This document shows, piece by piece, positions 36,472 through 47,960 of a stretch of 64,000 bases of DNA. Under the pieces are notes generated by a model. That model was not told the origin of the DNA. It worked only from the letters and a program-made list of their open reading frames with translations, and did not search any database. Source of the DNA: Saccharum officinarum. Its lineage: Eukaryota; Streptophyta; Magnoliopsida; Poales; Poaceae. Position 1 is the first letter of the stretch, and the number at the start of each line of letters is the position of its first letter. The stretch covers positions 84,021,914 through 84,085,913 of the forward strand of contig CM036158.1 in the NCBI GenBank assembly GCA_020631735.1. The letters run 5' to 3'. The position numbers were made by a program, and so were the translations under genes.

Positions 36472-38550
36472 ATGGCTCAATTAAGCTTGCACATCAACAA
36501 TACCAAGAAGGCACCTCACTTTGATGGCACAAATTATGCATATTGGAAGGTTAAGATGACCGCACACCTAAAGTCAATCAATAGAGAAGTGTGGAAGGTC
36601 ACCGAAACAAAATTTGAGGTTGCTAATCTGGAAGCACCTACACCGGTGGAAGAGAAGAAGCTCCAATGCAATGACATTACCATTAGTGCTCTTCATGAGG
36701 CATTAGATGACAAGACATTTGAGCAAGTGAAAAACATAGAAGTTGCACATGATGCTTGGGCCAAGCTAGAAGAAACATTTGAGGGCACCGAAGGCACAAA
36801 GACCGCTAAAGCATATATCTTGCAAGAAAAATTTTCAAGCTTCAAGATGCAAGATGATGAGAGTGTTCCGGAGATGTTTCATAGATTGCAAGTCATTGTC
36901 AATGAGCTCAAGGCACTTGGTGAGGAGGTCAAGGACAATCAATTCTCTATGAAGTTTTTGAGAAGCTTGCCCAAGAGATTTGATACATTGATCATCGTGC
37001 TAGTAAGGACTACATTGAAGGATTCAACTCCTCAACAAATATTTCAAGAAGTGATGACCGACGATTCATATAGAGAAGATGATGAGAAGGATGAGTTGGT
37101 AAAGAAGAAGAAGAAGGAAAATGAGAAGAAAGATGATGAAAAGAAGAAGAGTGTGGCATTCAAAGCCACCACATCCAAGGGCAAGTCCAAGATTGAATCA
37201 TCAAGTGATGAAGACTCAAGCTCTTGTGATAGTGATGACATTGATGAGAAGATGGCTCTCTTTGTCAAGTAATTTGGCAAATTCATGAAGAAGAAGGGCT
37301 ATCGTGCAAGGAGGAGGAAGAACTCATCTAAGAAGAATGAGCATAACATGAGATGCTTTAGATGCCATAGCAAGGATCATCTTATTGCAAAGTGTCCTTA
37401 TGATAGTGATGATGAAGATGCTATCAAGAAGGAGAGGAAGAAGCAAAAGAAGAAGCAAGAAAATAAGGAGAGCTCTCATAAAAGGAAGAATGATTCTCAT
37501 GTTGCTACATGGGATAGTGATGATTCCTCAAGTGATGATGATGATGACTACAAGAGCAAGAAGAAGGGACATGCTAGCATTGCCATCCAAAAGAAGGTCT
37601 CCCTCTTCGACACTCCATCATGCTTCATGGCTAAGGCCGCTAAGGTATCATCCGATGATGAGAGTGATCATGATAATGCTAGTGATAGTGATAGTGATGA
37701 AGAGGAATTCACTAAAGATGAACTAATCACTATGCTAGAAGATTGCACTCAACATTTTAAAGAATCTAGAAAGAAGTGCAAGGGCTTGCTTAAGGAAAAG
37801 AAAAACCTTATGCAAGAACTTGATGAGCTTAGGGCATCTTATGAGAGTCTAAAGGAAGACCATAAGAAGCTTCAAAAGTCTCACATTAAGCTAGAAGAAG
37901 CTCATTCCTCTCTAGTTGAACAATATGAAAACATACCAACTAATGTTGAGAAAGCTAAAACTTGCAACATAGGCATATCATGTGATATAATTGATGAAAC
38001 TTTTCATAAGCCTATTATTGTTGCTCCTACTAACCCTTTATGTAGCTCATCTACATCATCCTCATCTAGTAGTGATGGTTTCACTTGTGACTCCACACTT
38101 ATAGTTGAGAATGAAAATCTCAAGAAGGAGGTAAAAGAGCTCAATCACACATTAGCTAAGGCTTATGGTGGTGAGGACCGCTTGCTTATGTGCTTGGGTA
38201 GCCAAAGAGCTTCTCTCTACAAAGAGGGATTGGGCTATAACCCCAAGAAAGGCAAGGCCGCTTTTGCTCCTCACAAGACTCGTTTTGTGAAGAACAATGG
38301 TAGCTATTACAAAAGTTGCAAACAAGTTGGTCACATAGAGCAACATTGCATGAACAAGAAATCCAATGCAAATGTATCCTCAATCAAGTTTAATTCTTTC
38401 TATATGCTTACTAAGGGTACAAATGGTGTTTATGCTAAGTTTATTGGTACACCATGGATGGGCTCAAAGAAGAAAGCCATTTGGGTACCAAAGAGCTTAG
38501 TCTCTAACCTTGGAGGACCCAAACAAGTTTGGGTACCTAAAAAGAATTGA
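36472..38550 (+). pseudogene. Element C gag polyprotein with one in-frame stop
   Basis: The start is ATG 36472 (MAQLSLHINNTKKAPHFDGT). Residues 1-200 form a UBN2-type gag domain (FDGTNYAYWKVKM, AKAYILQEKFSSFKMQDD, EMFHRLQVIVNELKALGEEV). TAA at 37270-37272 stops residue 267, yet the same frame continues to 38550. It shows knuckle CFRCHSKDHLIAKC, acidic Asp/Ser runs, a coiled coil (about 37780-37930) and a second, partly lost knuckle YYKSCKQVGHIEQHC (Ser where Cys is expected at the second-from-first position). It ends VWVPKKN. Gag would assemble particles. The stop could be a mutation; read-through seems unlikely from context. Confidence 0.9.
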
Positions 38551-38563
38551 TCTTGTCTTGTAG

Positions 38564-41500
38564 GTCAATTACAAAGCCGGAGGAAGGCATTGGGTGCTTG
38601 ATAGTGGGTGCACTCAACATATGACCGGAGACTCTTGTATGTTCAATTCAATTGATACAAGTCAAAATGGTGGTTTTGATGCTATCACTTTTGGCAACAA
38701 CAAGAAAGGCAAGGTCAAGGGGCTTGGTAAAATTGCTATCTCAAATGACATGAGCATATCTAATGTGTTGCTAGTTGAGAGCTTAGATTTCAATCTTTTA
38801 TCGGTGGCACAACTTTGTGATCTTGGCTTCAAGTGCATATTTGGTAGTGATGATGTTGAAGTCATAAGTGTTGATGGATCAAACTTGATATTCAAAGGAT
38901 TTAGACATGGTAGCTTATACTTGGTTGACTTCAATGATAGTGAGACACAATTGACATCATGCTTGCTTAGTAAATCTAGTATGGGTTGGTTATGGCATAG
39001 AAGGCTTGGTCATGTTGGAATGAAACAATTGAACAAACTTTTGAGGCATGACTTAGTTAGAGGATTGAAGGATGTCACCTTTGAGAAGGATAAACTATGT
39101 AGTGCTTGTCAAGCCGGCAAACAAGTTGGAAATACACATCCTAGTAAGAGTGAGATGAGCACATCAAAGGCATTTGAGTTATTGCACATGGACTTGTTTG
39201 GGCCAACAACATACACTAGCATTGGTGGGAACAAGTATGGCTTTGTGATAGTGGATGACTACACTAGATATACTTGGGTGTTCTTTCTCTATGATAAGAG
39301 TGATGTTTTTGATCTATTCAAGTCTTTTGTCAAGAGGGTACAAAATGAGTTTGAGACTACCATCAAGAAGATTAGAAGTGACAATGGTAGTGAGTTCAAG
39401 AACACAAGAATTGAGGAATTGTGTGATGATTTTGGTATTGGACATCAATTCTCACCAACATACACTCCTCAATCCAATGGTGTAGTTGAAAGAAAAAATA
39501 GAACTTTGATTGATATGTCTAGATCAATGCTTAGTGAATACAATGTGAGTCATTCATTTTGGAGTGAAGCTATCAATACGGCTTGCTATTGTAGTAACCG
39601 TCTCTATTGCCATAGGAAGCTTAGAAAGACACCATATGAACTATTGAATGGAAGAAAGCCCAACATTGCATACTTTAGAGTGTTTGGTTGCAAATGCTAT
39701 ATTCTCAAGAAAGGCACTAGATTGAGCAAGTTTGAAAAGAAATGTGATGAAGGGTTCTTACTTGGTTATTCTACCACAAGCAAATCATATAGAGTTTGGA
39801 ATCTCACAAATGGCACCTTGGAAGAAGTTCATGATGTTGAGTTTGATGAAACCCAAGGGTCTCAAAATGAAGCTCAAAACCTTGATGATGTGAGAGGAGA
39901 TCAATTATCAAATGCAATGAAGAACATGGACATTGGTGATATAAGGCCGATGCAAGTTGATGATGATGATATTCATGTGATCAACCAAAGTGTGCAAATT
40001 AATACAAATCAAGCAAGCTCTAGTGGTTCTCATGATGAAGTGCAAGTTCAAGGTCAAACAAGTGAATGCAATCAACTCCCAATACTCCAACCTACTAGCA
40101 TTGCAAGAGATCATCCGTTGGACCAAATCATTGGTGGAATTCAAAGTGGTGTTCAAACTAGATCAAGATTAGCATCCTTTTGTGAGCATTACTCATTTGT
40201 CTCATTAGAAGAACCAAAGAAGATAGAAGATGCATTGAAGGATTCCGATTGGGTGAATGTCATGCATGAAGAACTAAACAACTTTGCTAGAAATCAAGTT
40301 TGGAAACTTGTTGAGAGGCCAAAGAACTACAATGTGATTGGTACTAAGTGGGTCTTTAGAAACAAGCAAGATCAAGATGGCATGGTTGTAAGGAACAAAG
40401 CAAGATTAGTAGCACAAGGATACACTCAAGTTGAGGGTCTTGACTTTGGAGAGACATATGCACCGGTTGCAAGATTGGAGGAAATTAGAATCTTATTAGC
40501 ATATGCTTGTGCACACAACATCAAGCTCTATCAAATGGATGTCAAGAGTGCATTTCTAAATGGCTACATCAATGAAGAAGTTTATGTTGAGCAACCTCCC
40601 GGTTTTGAAGATGACAAGAAGCCCGACCATGTTTACAAGCTAAAGAAGGCATTGTATGGTTTGAAGCAAGCACCTAGAGCATGGTATGAGAGGTTGAGGG
40701 ACTTTCTTCTCTCTAAAGGGTTCAAGATGGGAAAGGTTGACACCACTCTCTTCACCAAGAAACTTAGAAATGACTTGTTTGTGTTGCAAATCTATGTGGA
40801 TGATATCATTTTTGGATCAACCAATCTAGACTTTTGTGAAGAGTTCGGAAATATGATGGCTAATGAGTTTGAGATGTCTATGATTGGAGAGCTTAGTTAC
40901 TTCCTTGGACTTCAAATCAAGCAAATGAAGAATGACACTTTTGTAAGTCAAGGCAAGTACATCAAGGACATGATCAATAAGTTTGGATTGCAAGATGCTA
41001 AGCAAATGAGCACACCAATGGGCACTAATGATCAATTGGGTATTGATGATAGTAGAAACATGGTAGATCAAAAGCAATACCGGTCCATGATTGGAAGTTT
41101 GCTCTATATCACCGCTTCTAGGCCGGATGTGATGTTTAGTGTGTGCAAGTGTGCAAGATATCAAGCTTCACCTAGAGAAAGTCACTTGAAAGCCACCAAG
41201 AGAATATTAAGATATCTTAAGGGCACTCATGATGTTGGATTGTGGTTTCCAAAGGGGTCTAATTTTGAGTTGATTGGATATTCGGACTCCGACTATGGTG
41301 GATGCAAGATTGATAGAATGAGCATAAGTGGCACTTGTCAATTGCTTGGAAAGTCTCTTGTTTCATGGTCATCAAAGAAACAAAATAGTGTTGCACTATC
41401 TACCGCTGAGGCCGAATATATTAGTGCCGGTAGTTGTTGTGCACAATTGCTTTGGATGAAGGCCACCTTGAATGACTTTGGAATTAAATTCAAAAATGTG

Positions 41501-41746
41501 CCTTTGTTTTGTGATAATGAGAGTGCTATCAAGATGACACAAAACCCGGTTCAACACTCAAGAACAAAGCACATTGATATAAGGCATCACTTCATAAGAG
41601 ACCATCAACAAAAGGGTGATATTAGCATTGAGAGCATTGGCACCGAAGATCAACTAGCCGACATATTCACAAAGCCACTTGATGAGAAGAGATTTTACAA
41701 GTTGAAGAATGAATTGAACATACTTGACTTCTCCAACTTGAAATGA
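38564..41746 (+). CDS. Element C pol polyprotein, intact
   Basis: The frame opens right after a TAG (38561-38563) and lacks an early ATG, in a different frame from gag. Protease: [19 protein letters not shown]-pre-integrase: [19 protein letters not shown]. Integrase: [21 protein letters not shown] and [15 protein letters not shown] (complete D-D-E). [41 protein letters not shown] and catalytic YVDDIIFGS (40793-40819). RNase [25 protein letters not shown] and [14 protein letters not shown]. All catalytic residues are seen and no stop interrupts about 1060 codons. This could supply activity to related defective copies such as A. Confidence 0.95.
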   Translation, partial: VNYKAGGRHWVLDSGCTQHMTGDSCMFNSIDTSQNGGFDAITFGNNKKGKVKGLGKIAISNDMSISNVLLVESLDFNLLSVAQLCDLGFKCIFGSDDVEVISVDGSNLIFKGFRHGSLYLVDFNDSETQLTSCLLSKSSMGWLWHRRLGHVGMKQLNKLLRHDLVRGLKDVTFEKDKLCSACQAGKQVGNTHPSKSEMSTSKAFELLHMDLFGPTTYTSIGGNKYGFVIVDDYTRYTWVFFLYDKSDVFDLFKSFVKRVQNEFETTIKKIRSDNGSEFKNTRIEELCDDFGIGHQFSPTYTPQSNGVVERKNRTLIDMSRSMLSEYNVSHSFWSEAINTACYCSNRLYCHRKLRKTPYELLNGRKPNIAYFRVFGCKCYILKKGTRLSKFEKKCDEGFLLGYSTTSKSYRVWNLTNGTLEEVHDVEFDETQGSQNEAQNLDDVRGDQLSNAMKNMDIGDIRPMQVDDDDIHVINQSVQINTNQASSSGSHDEVQVQGQTSECNQLPILQPTSIARDHPLDQIIGGIQSGVQTRSRLASFCEHYSFVSLEEPKKIEDALKDSDWVNVMHEELNNFARNQVWKLVERPKNYNVIGTKWVFRNKQDQDGMVVRNKARLVAQGYTQVEGLDFGETYAPVARLEEIRILLAYACAHNIKLYQMDVKSAFLNGYINEEVYVEQPPGFEDDKKPDHVYKLKKALYGLKQAPRAWYERLRDFLLSKGFKMGKVDTTLFTKKLRNDLFVLQIYVDDIIFGSTNLDFCEEFGNMMANEFEMSMIGELSYFLGLQIKQMKNDTFVSQGKYIKDMINKFGLQDAKQMSTPMGTNDQLGIDDSRNMVDQKQYRSMIGSLLYITASRPDVMFSVCKCARYQASPRESHLKATKRILRYLKGTHDVGLWFPKGSNFELIGYSDSDYGGCKIDRMSISGTCQLLGKSLVSWSSKKQNSVALSTAEAEYISAGSCCAQLLWMKATLNDFGIKFKNVPLFCDNESAIKMTQNPVQHSRTKHIDIRHHFIRDHQQKGDISIESIGTEDQLADIFTKPLDEKRFYKLKNELNILDFSNLK

Positions 41747-42827
41747 GTGCACCCCCACAATTTTATATGACATGCCTCTCCTCCAACATAGCAAGGTAAA
41801 GTTGTTTGACATATCATTCATACTTTGCTAAGGACATGGTTAGACCATATAGATATATTTGCATGACAAATAGGCTCATTCATGAAAATCAAATGATTTT
41901 GATGTATATATGGTACCACTATTGCTTTTATGTTTGATTAATCTAGTGATAGCATATGACATGTTTGTGGGCTTGCAAACCTAGTGTTGAATCTAGAAAA
42001 TGAGCTCATGATGTGTAATTCAACAAGGTCAAGATAACCCTTATACTTCATGAGGTGTGAAAAAGCTTGTCCTTGGATCAAACCGAATTACATATTCTAG
42101 GCAAGTGATCTAGATTAAACCATAATTTGGACTCCCTCATATTGATTGACTTATTTCTCACTAAAATTGGCACCTTTTTGGTGATTGTTGACAAAGGGGG
42201 AGAGAAAAGTCACAAAGATAAAAGGTTAAGTTACTAAGGGGGAGAGAATAGTCAAAGGGGGAGAGAATAGTCACAAAGAGGGAGAAAGATATAGTAAGGG
42301 GGAGAGAAATTAAAATTGAGCACACAAGTAGGGGAGCAAGCTCATGGATTATTTGTTGCATTTGTATGTGCATTAACATGATGAAATGTTGCATTGCAAA
42401 GTTTAATTTCGATATTCATGATTGAATGGTGTATGCTAGAAATAGAACTTGAATGATGATTTGTTGAGAGTAGCTTTACAAATGGTATCTAGACACCTTT
42501 TGCTTATAATGTTGATCTCACGGGGTACTTTAGTGTTTGTGATCTTTTCAAGTGATAGATTACAAGTGGTGTCTAGCTACATCGATGCTAAGGATGGTAT
42601 ATAAAGGCAACTCCGATTGGTATCACGCTTCAAAGGTCCATTCTATATACCTTAGCATCAATTTGATAGTAGCAACTCTCCCAAAATTCAAATCCATACA
42701 TATGTGCACAATTGAACCAAACTCATGGAAGCATATATGTAGGGGGAGCTAATACTATTGAAATTAAAAATTGTTTTCATTTCATATCTTTGTGATGGTT
42801 GTCATCAATTACCAAAAAGGGGGAGAT
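41747..42827 (+). other. Element C 3' untranslated region and polypurine tracts
   Basis: Non-coding. Four to five AAGGGGGAGAGAA-type purine runs cluster at 42193-42309, a further one lies near 42738, and the terminal polypurine tract AAAAAGGGGGAGAT abuts the 3' LTR (42814-42827). Two exact TGGTATC heptamers (42483-42489, 42618-42624) and a near copy, TTACAAGTGGTGTC (about 42560), resemble the element's own LTR-end/primer-site junction. The layout matches element A. Confidence 0.8.
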
Positions 42828-44847
42828 TGAAAGCCCAAGTTTGGTTTTGGTAATTAATGACACCAAGTTGCTAATGCCATGTATTAAGTGTTTTGAGTTA
42901 GGCATAAGCAACACATGTGATGAAGGTGTATGTGGCAAGGAGTGGTGGCCACAAGATCACAAAGAGATGGTGCATGGACATAAAATGATGATCATGGTGG
43001 AGACGCACATGATGATCAAGTGAAAGAGAAGGATCTAAGAGCGCAAGACAAAGGTATAACTATAGGGTTTTCCTTTTGCCGGTCTAAGATGAGTAGAGAA
43101 GTGATTGACCGGGTTTAGGATACATGGCCGACTATCAAGAAGGGCAATCACGGTTAGCTCGGAAATCAAGTGCCACTAGATCAATGTCTTGAGCATATGC
43201 ATTAGGATCTAGTAAAAAGCTAACATAACGCCTTGAGAAATGATTATAAAATGCTAACACACATGCACATTGTGATTTACACATGGTGGTGTTAGCACGT
43301 TTGGGAAGGCGGTGGAGTTTAAGCGGTAGAGAGGGGTTTGGGTTCCTCTCTCCCTCCCGCCGAGCTTGCGAGGCGGGATTCGGCGCTTTTTGGAGAAGTG
43401 AAACGCCTATTTTCTACTGCGCCGGAAGTCGGAAAAGAAACAGAGGCAAACGGAGGTCACAGAGATGACCGGACGCTGGACCGGACGCGGTCTCTATATG
43501 ACCGGACGCGTCCGGTCAGTGTTCAGCGTCTGCGTGGTTTTCAGTTTGATGATCGGACGCGCAGCGCGTCCGGTCACTGATGACCGGACGCGTCCGGTCA
43601 TCCAGGGAGCTTACTGGACTCTAATCGGACGCTGGCACTGTGGCGTCCGGTCAGTTCAACAGCGCGTCCGGTCAGTTCTCCTGAGCAAACCAGAGCGCGC
43701 AACCGGCGCGTCCGGTCCCTCACGTAACCGGAGCGTCCGGTCAGGCGTCCAGAAGGGTAGAGCGAAGCGGAGTAACGATCGGACGCGCGGCGCGTCCGGT
43801 CACGTGCGATCGGACGCGTCCGGTCTCAACGGGGGCATACTGGAATGCGACCGGACGCGGGCACTGTCGCGTCCGGTCAATCGGTTCAGCGCGTCCGATC
43901 ACGGCAACGGCTAGTTCTGACTCGCACTGTTTCTTGCTGTCGTGTAGTGACCGGACGCGTCCGGTCACCCTGACCGGAGCGTCCGGTCAGTGCGTTTTTC
44001 GCTGCGTCGTCTGTAACGGCTAGCTACGTACCCCTTCGTTATAAATAGACGTTGGCCGGGGTTTGAGGGTAACTCTTGCACATTTTGAGATATAGAGACA
44101 TACTTTGAGCTAGAGAACAACCCCTCCACTCATCTCTTTGCATAGTTGCACATCTTGAGTGAGATTGAGTGAGATTCAAGTGCATTGCTTGAGAGTTGCA
44201 TTCTAGAGGCACTTGATCTTCGAGTTGCTGCGGATCTCTTGTTACTCTTCCGTGTTTCCCGACACGGTAGACGGCTTGGAGCAGCGGAGGTGATTGAGCT
44301 CACAATTGGAGATTGTTGGAGCCTTCACCAAGTGTTGTAAGGGGTTCTTGATCCTTCCCCACGGGAGTTCGCAAATTGGATACTCTAGTGGAGCTCATGG
44401 CTTGGAGGATCCCCATCTTGTGTGCGGTTGTGCGGCGCCCGCCGAGGGCTCGACTCTTGATAGTCGATTAGCTCGCGAACCGACAAGTGGGTGTATCGCC
44501 ACAACGGGGAGTAGCTTGCCGGGAAGCAAGTGAACCTCGGGATAAATTCTTGTGTCATTCTCTTTCTAAGGATTTCTCTTGTATGATTGATTGATTGGTA
44601 TTTCTCTTCTCTTCACGGCGGTATAATCACTCGAAGCTCTTCTCTCGTATTACTTCTCGTTTCTAGCTTATAGTTGTTGGTGTGTTTAGTGAATAGCCTT
44701 GTACTAGACTTGTGTAGATGGCTTGCTTAATTAGTTAGAGCTAGTGCTTTTGCTTCGCCACCTTTCGTACTAACTCGTGGTTAAGTAATTCTTGTAGAAG
44801 TTTTAATTAGGCTATTCACCCCCCCTCTAGCCTATTTGGACCTTACA
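42828..44847 (+). repeat. Element C 3' LTR
   Basis: 2020 bp, same ends as the 5' LTR. It carries 33 extra bp in the array near 43472-43504 ('ctggaccggacgcggtctc...'). The rest differs by scattered single bases only. Confidence 0.95.
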
Positions 44848-44852
44848 GGTCC

Positions 44853-47800
44853 TGACGTGAGCGGACGTCATCCCGATCTGGACGTTAAGGGCATCGCGCT
44901 GACCACCGACTAAGGCGACGTCCTCCTCGAGCTCCTTCACGCACACCAGCAACGGCGCGAGGTCCTCACGGGCCTTGGCCGCCTCCTTCTAGGCCCTGAC
45001 TGCATCTTCATGCGCCTTAGCCTTGTCTTCCCAAGCCTGCGTCGCCTCCTCCCTGACCGCTGCATGGACGACGCGGAGCTCGTCCACTTCGGCGCTCTTC
45101 TTGGATAGCCGCTTATTGGCTTCCTTGACTAGATCCCGTTAACGAGCAAGCGCCACCCATACGCCACTCTCATGATGAATGAAGAGTGACTTGCGGCGAG
45201 AATGCTCCTTGAGTTCCTGACCACAGTTAAACCTAAGATCAGAACCAAGGAGAAAGGGGGGATAAAACGCAAGAAAAGACAAACAAACCCGACTCACCTT
45301 AAAGGCTGCCGACATACCCCACACCAAGGTATCTGTGACCATGCGCAGAGACTGCACAGAGTGCTTGCGGAGTCCCTCGATGAACTCTCAGTGCTGCACT
45401 TCGTCCTTGTCATCGAGGGCGAAGAAGGGCTCGGCGCTGGGGTTAGACGCGTCCCTAAACTCGAGGGTCGATCGACCCCAGCGCGGGAGCTCCTCCTCCA
45501 CCCGTGCAAGCGCCAGCCCTATGAACTGGGGCCACCTAGCAGATGCCTCGGCCAAGTCATCCCTCGACATCGTGGAAGTACCGGGCCGATCTAGGGCATC
45601 GACCATCTCGATGTCCGCCTTCTGCTTCCCCTTGTCAGAAGGAGGGTCGTCGACGGTAAGGTCGATTACAACCGGAATCAACCCTTGGGGCGGGGCTGGC
45701 ATCTCGACTGTTGGCGCCACTGCCTGCATGTTGGATGGTGGCACGACCACCCCCATTCTGCCTCGGTCGCCTGCTCCATTGGCTGGTCCTACTGTGGCTG
45801 TGGCTGCGGCTCCTCCCGCGCCGGTTGTGACTCCGGCTGTGTCGCCTCCTTCCCCACATCCGGCGGGGCCTCCACCACCTCGCTTGACTCTTCGACATCC
45901 GCTCGCCCCGCGTCGTGGATGGATGTTCTGGCCTCAATGACCTCGACGGCCGCCTGGGTCATCGCAGTCGACCTAGGCTCCGGCCCACCAACACTGGGCA
46001 CGTCGAGCCTGGCACCGCCCGGGGCTGCCTTGACCGGCTCTGGTTCCCGCACGGTGTCACCAAGTCCGGCGACCTCCTAGATGCTTGCTCCCACCTTGGT
46101 GGCGACCTCCTTCATCTTAAGCCGCTCGGTGGTAGCCTAGTACCTCGTGACCCAGGAGGCATCATCGTCAGGCATCCGCATCATCAGGGCGGCACCAGAC
46201 TTGAGCACCTTGACAGGAGTCGAAGCCACGAGCTCCACATTGCGCTTGTGGCTGAACAGTGAACAAACGCGTCAGAATAAAGAGTGAGATGACCTTGATG
46301 GGAAGACAAGGTGAGGTACTTACCCAGATATGGGAATCAGGGGCCTAGACTCTGGCTTCCCCGAGCCACTCGATGGCTTATGCGAAGGCCTCTCCGTTGA
46401 CCCTCCTGTTGGCCTGGTGCTCCTCGAAGCCCGGGCTGACGGGGCGCCTGAGGTCCTCTACGCCGATGATGCTATCTAGCCTTGTGTCCTCACTCCCGCC
46501 GATGGCGCTCTTGCCTCAGACGCCGACGTTGTTGCTCCACCCATCGGCAAAGTCTGAGGCGATCGGACTCGCGGGTGCGGCACCACCGATCTCCCCTGCG
46601 GGACCCCAGGCGAGGTAGATCCCCTCTCTGAAGGCCCTGCTCGGGCCCTTCCTTCTACTTGCTCTCCTTCCCCTTCGATGGGCGTCGAGACTTCCCTCGA
46701 CGCCTGGGAGGTCGACCCCCCACCAACGGGCTCTAGCAGGGGCCGTACGTCGAGGAGGTGTGCCAGAAAAGTCACTGTATCGTACCGCGACCCGGCGTCG
46801 TCATCGCCGCTGTCTTCATCCTCCCCCGAGACCATCTCAAAGGGGAATTCCTCGATCGGGAGACCCTTGAGACTCTGTTGGCAGCGACGCTTTTTCAACG
46901 CCTCGCACTCGAGGGCCTTCCGGACCTGACGCTTCTTCGTAGCGTCCTTGTCTCCCTTCTTCTGGGCCACCGAGAGACGTCTCATCTCTCGAGCAGCCCG
47001 ATCCTCCATAACCGGCGGCCGCGACTCCTTGACCATCGACAGATCCTGCACGGAGGCCTCGACAAACTTAGTTGAGAGAACTACGAAGCAAAAGAGCTTG
47101 AGGCTATCGGAACAACGCTTACTAGAGGCTCGAAGCCCTAAGTGGGGCGCATCGGGACCCTATCGATGTCCTCTTGCTTGAAGCTCCCCACCATCCACCG
47201 TGCACGTCGGGCAACTTCATCGAGGGGGAGGGACTCGTGCAACATCTGACTCTCCTCCAACGAGGCCTCCGGTGTCATCTCGTCGATTTAGAGTCGGCGC
47301 TGCATTAGCAGCAGCACCCTCTGATGGTGGAACGCGGCGGCCACCATCCCCGCCGTCAACCCGCGTTGACAAAGCCTCCTTAACGCGTCAAGGAGTGGCT
47401 GCAGCTTCGGCTTTTCCTCCTCGACGACATCGTATGTCCAGTTGTCCTCACATGACATCAGGACTCGGTCGGAAAACTTCGGTAGCCGGTCGTCGTCGTT
47501 GCGCAGGTAGAACCACCCGTCGTGTCACCCGTTGTTCGATGAAATGAGCTGCGCTGGGATGTACTGCTCGCCTCGACCCACCCAGACTTGAAGGGTGCAG
47601 CTCCCTGCATGCACCACGCGCCGCACTCCTCACTCTCCCGCCTTCTTGGTGAAATGCTCTGCCTTGAAGAGATGGAGCCACAGGTTCTAGTGTGGCTCCA
47701 TCCCTAGATACCCCTCGCAGACTGCCGCAAAGATGGCAGCCTGCGAGATGGAGTTGGGGTGAGGTGATGAAGCTCCACCTTGTAGTAGTAGAGGAGCGCC

Positions 47801-47960
47801 CACATAAAGCGGCTCGACGGCATCCCGAGCCCTCTCTCGTGGAAAGCAACGAAGCTCACCACGTATCCCTCCGGGGGCGCTGGCTCCCGGTGGTTAGACG
47901 ACGGCATCCTCCACTCCGGCTGGCTCCGGCTCGCCCTCGATCGTAGAAGACCGTCGCGGA
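44853..47960 (-). pseudogene. Gypsy antisense ORF, main fragment (plant gypsy-type transposon domain)
   Basis: Minus-strand reading in several broken frames. Near 47704-47907: PEGYVVSFVAFHERGLGMPS, then MWALLYYYKVELHHLTP, the hallmark of the 'putative gypsy-type transposon' domain (PF04195-like). Further on, 46476-47051 gives a Lys/Arg-rich region (RRLSVAQKKGDKDATKKRQV) and an acidic EDEDSGDDDAGSRYD region, and 45388-45756 gives VVIDLTVDDPPSDKGKQK. The strand, GC-rich codon-like composition and place between pol and the 3' LTR fit the antisense gene of Tat elements. Function is not known. Plus-strand ORFs here are shadows. Confidence 0.7.

Larger units (their letters stand above)
34425..44847 (+). 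mobile_element. Copia element C, nearly intact (SIRE/Maximus-like)
   Basis: LTRs 34425-36411 and 42828-44847 flank gag and a complete pol of 1050 residues. There is a tRNA-Met primer site, a polypurine tract and a perfect target duplication GGTCC (34420-34424 and 44848-44852). Domain order is gag, protease, integrase, RT, RNase H, which defines Ty1/copia. The large gag with coiled coil and two zinc knuckles and the long 3' untranslated region suggest the SIRE/Maximus branch. LTRs are almost identical apart from a 33-bp length difference, so insertion was recent. It is inserted in the Gypsy antisense ORF. One in-frame stop in gag is the only clear lesion. Confidence 0.96.

Noticed and set aside
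45202..47547. Plus-strand open frames in the Gypsy 3' region
   Set aside because: They mirror the antisense ORF; the minus strand carries the recognisable motif and the coherent reading.
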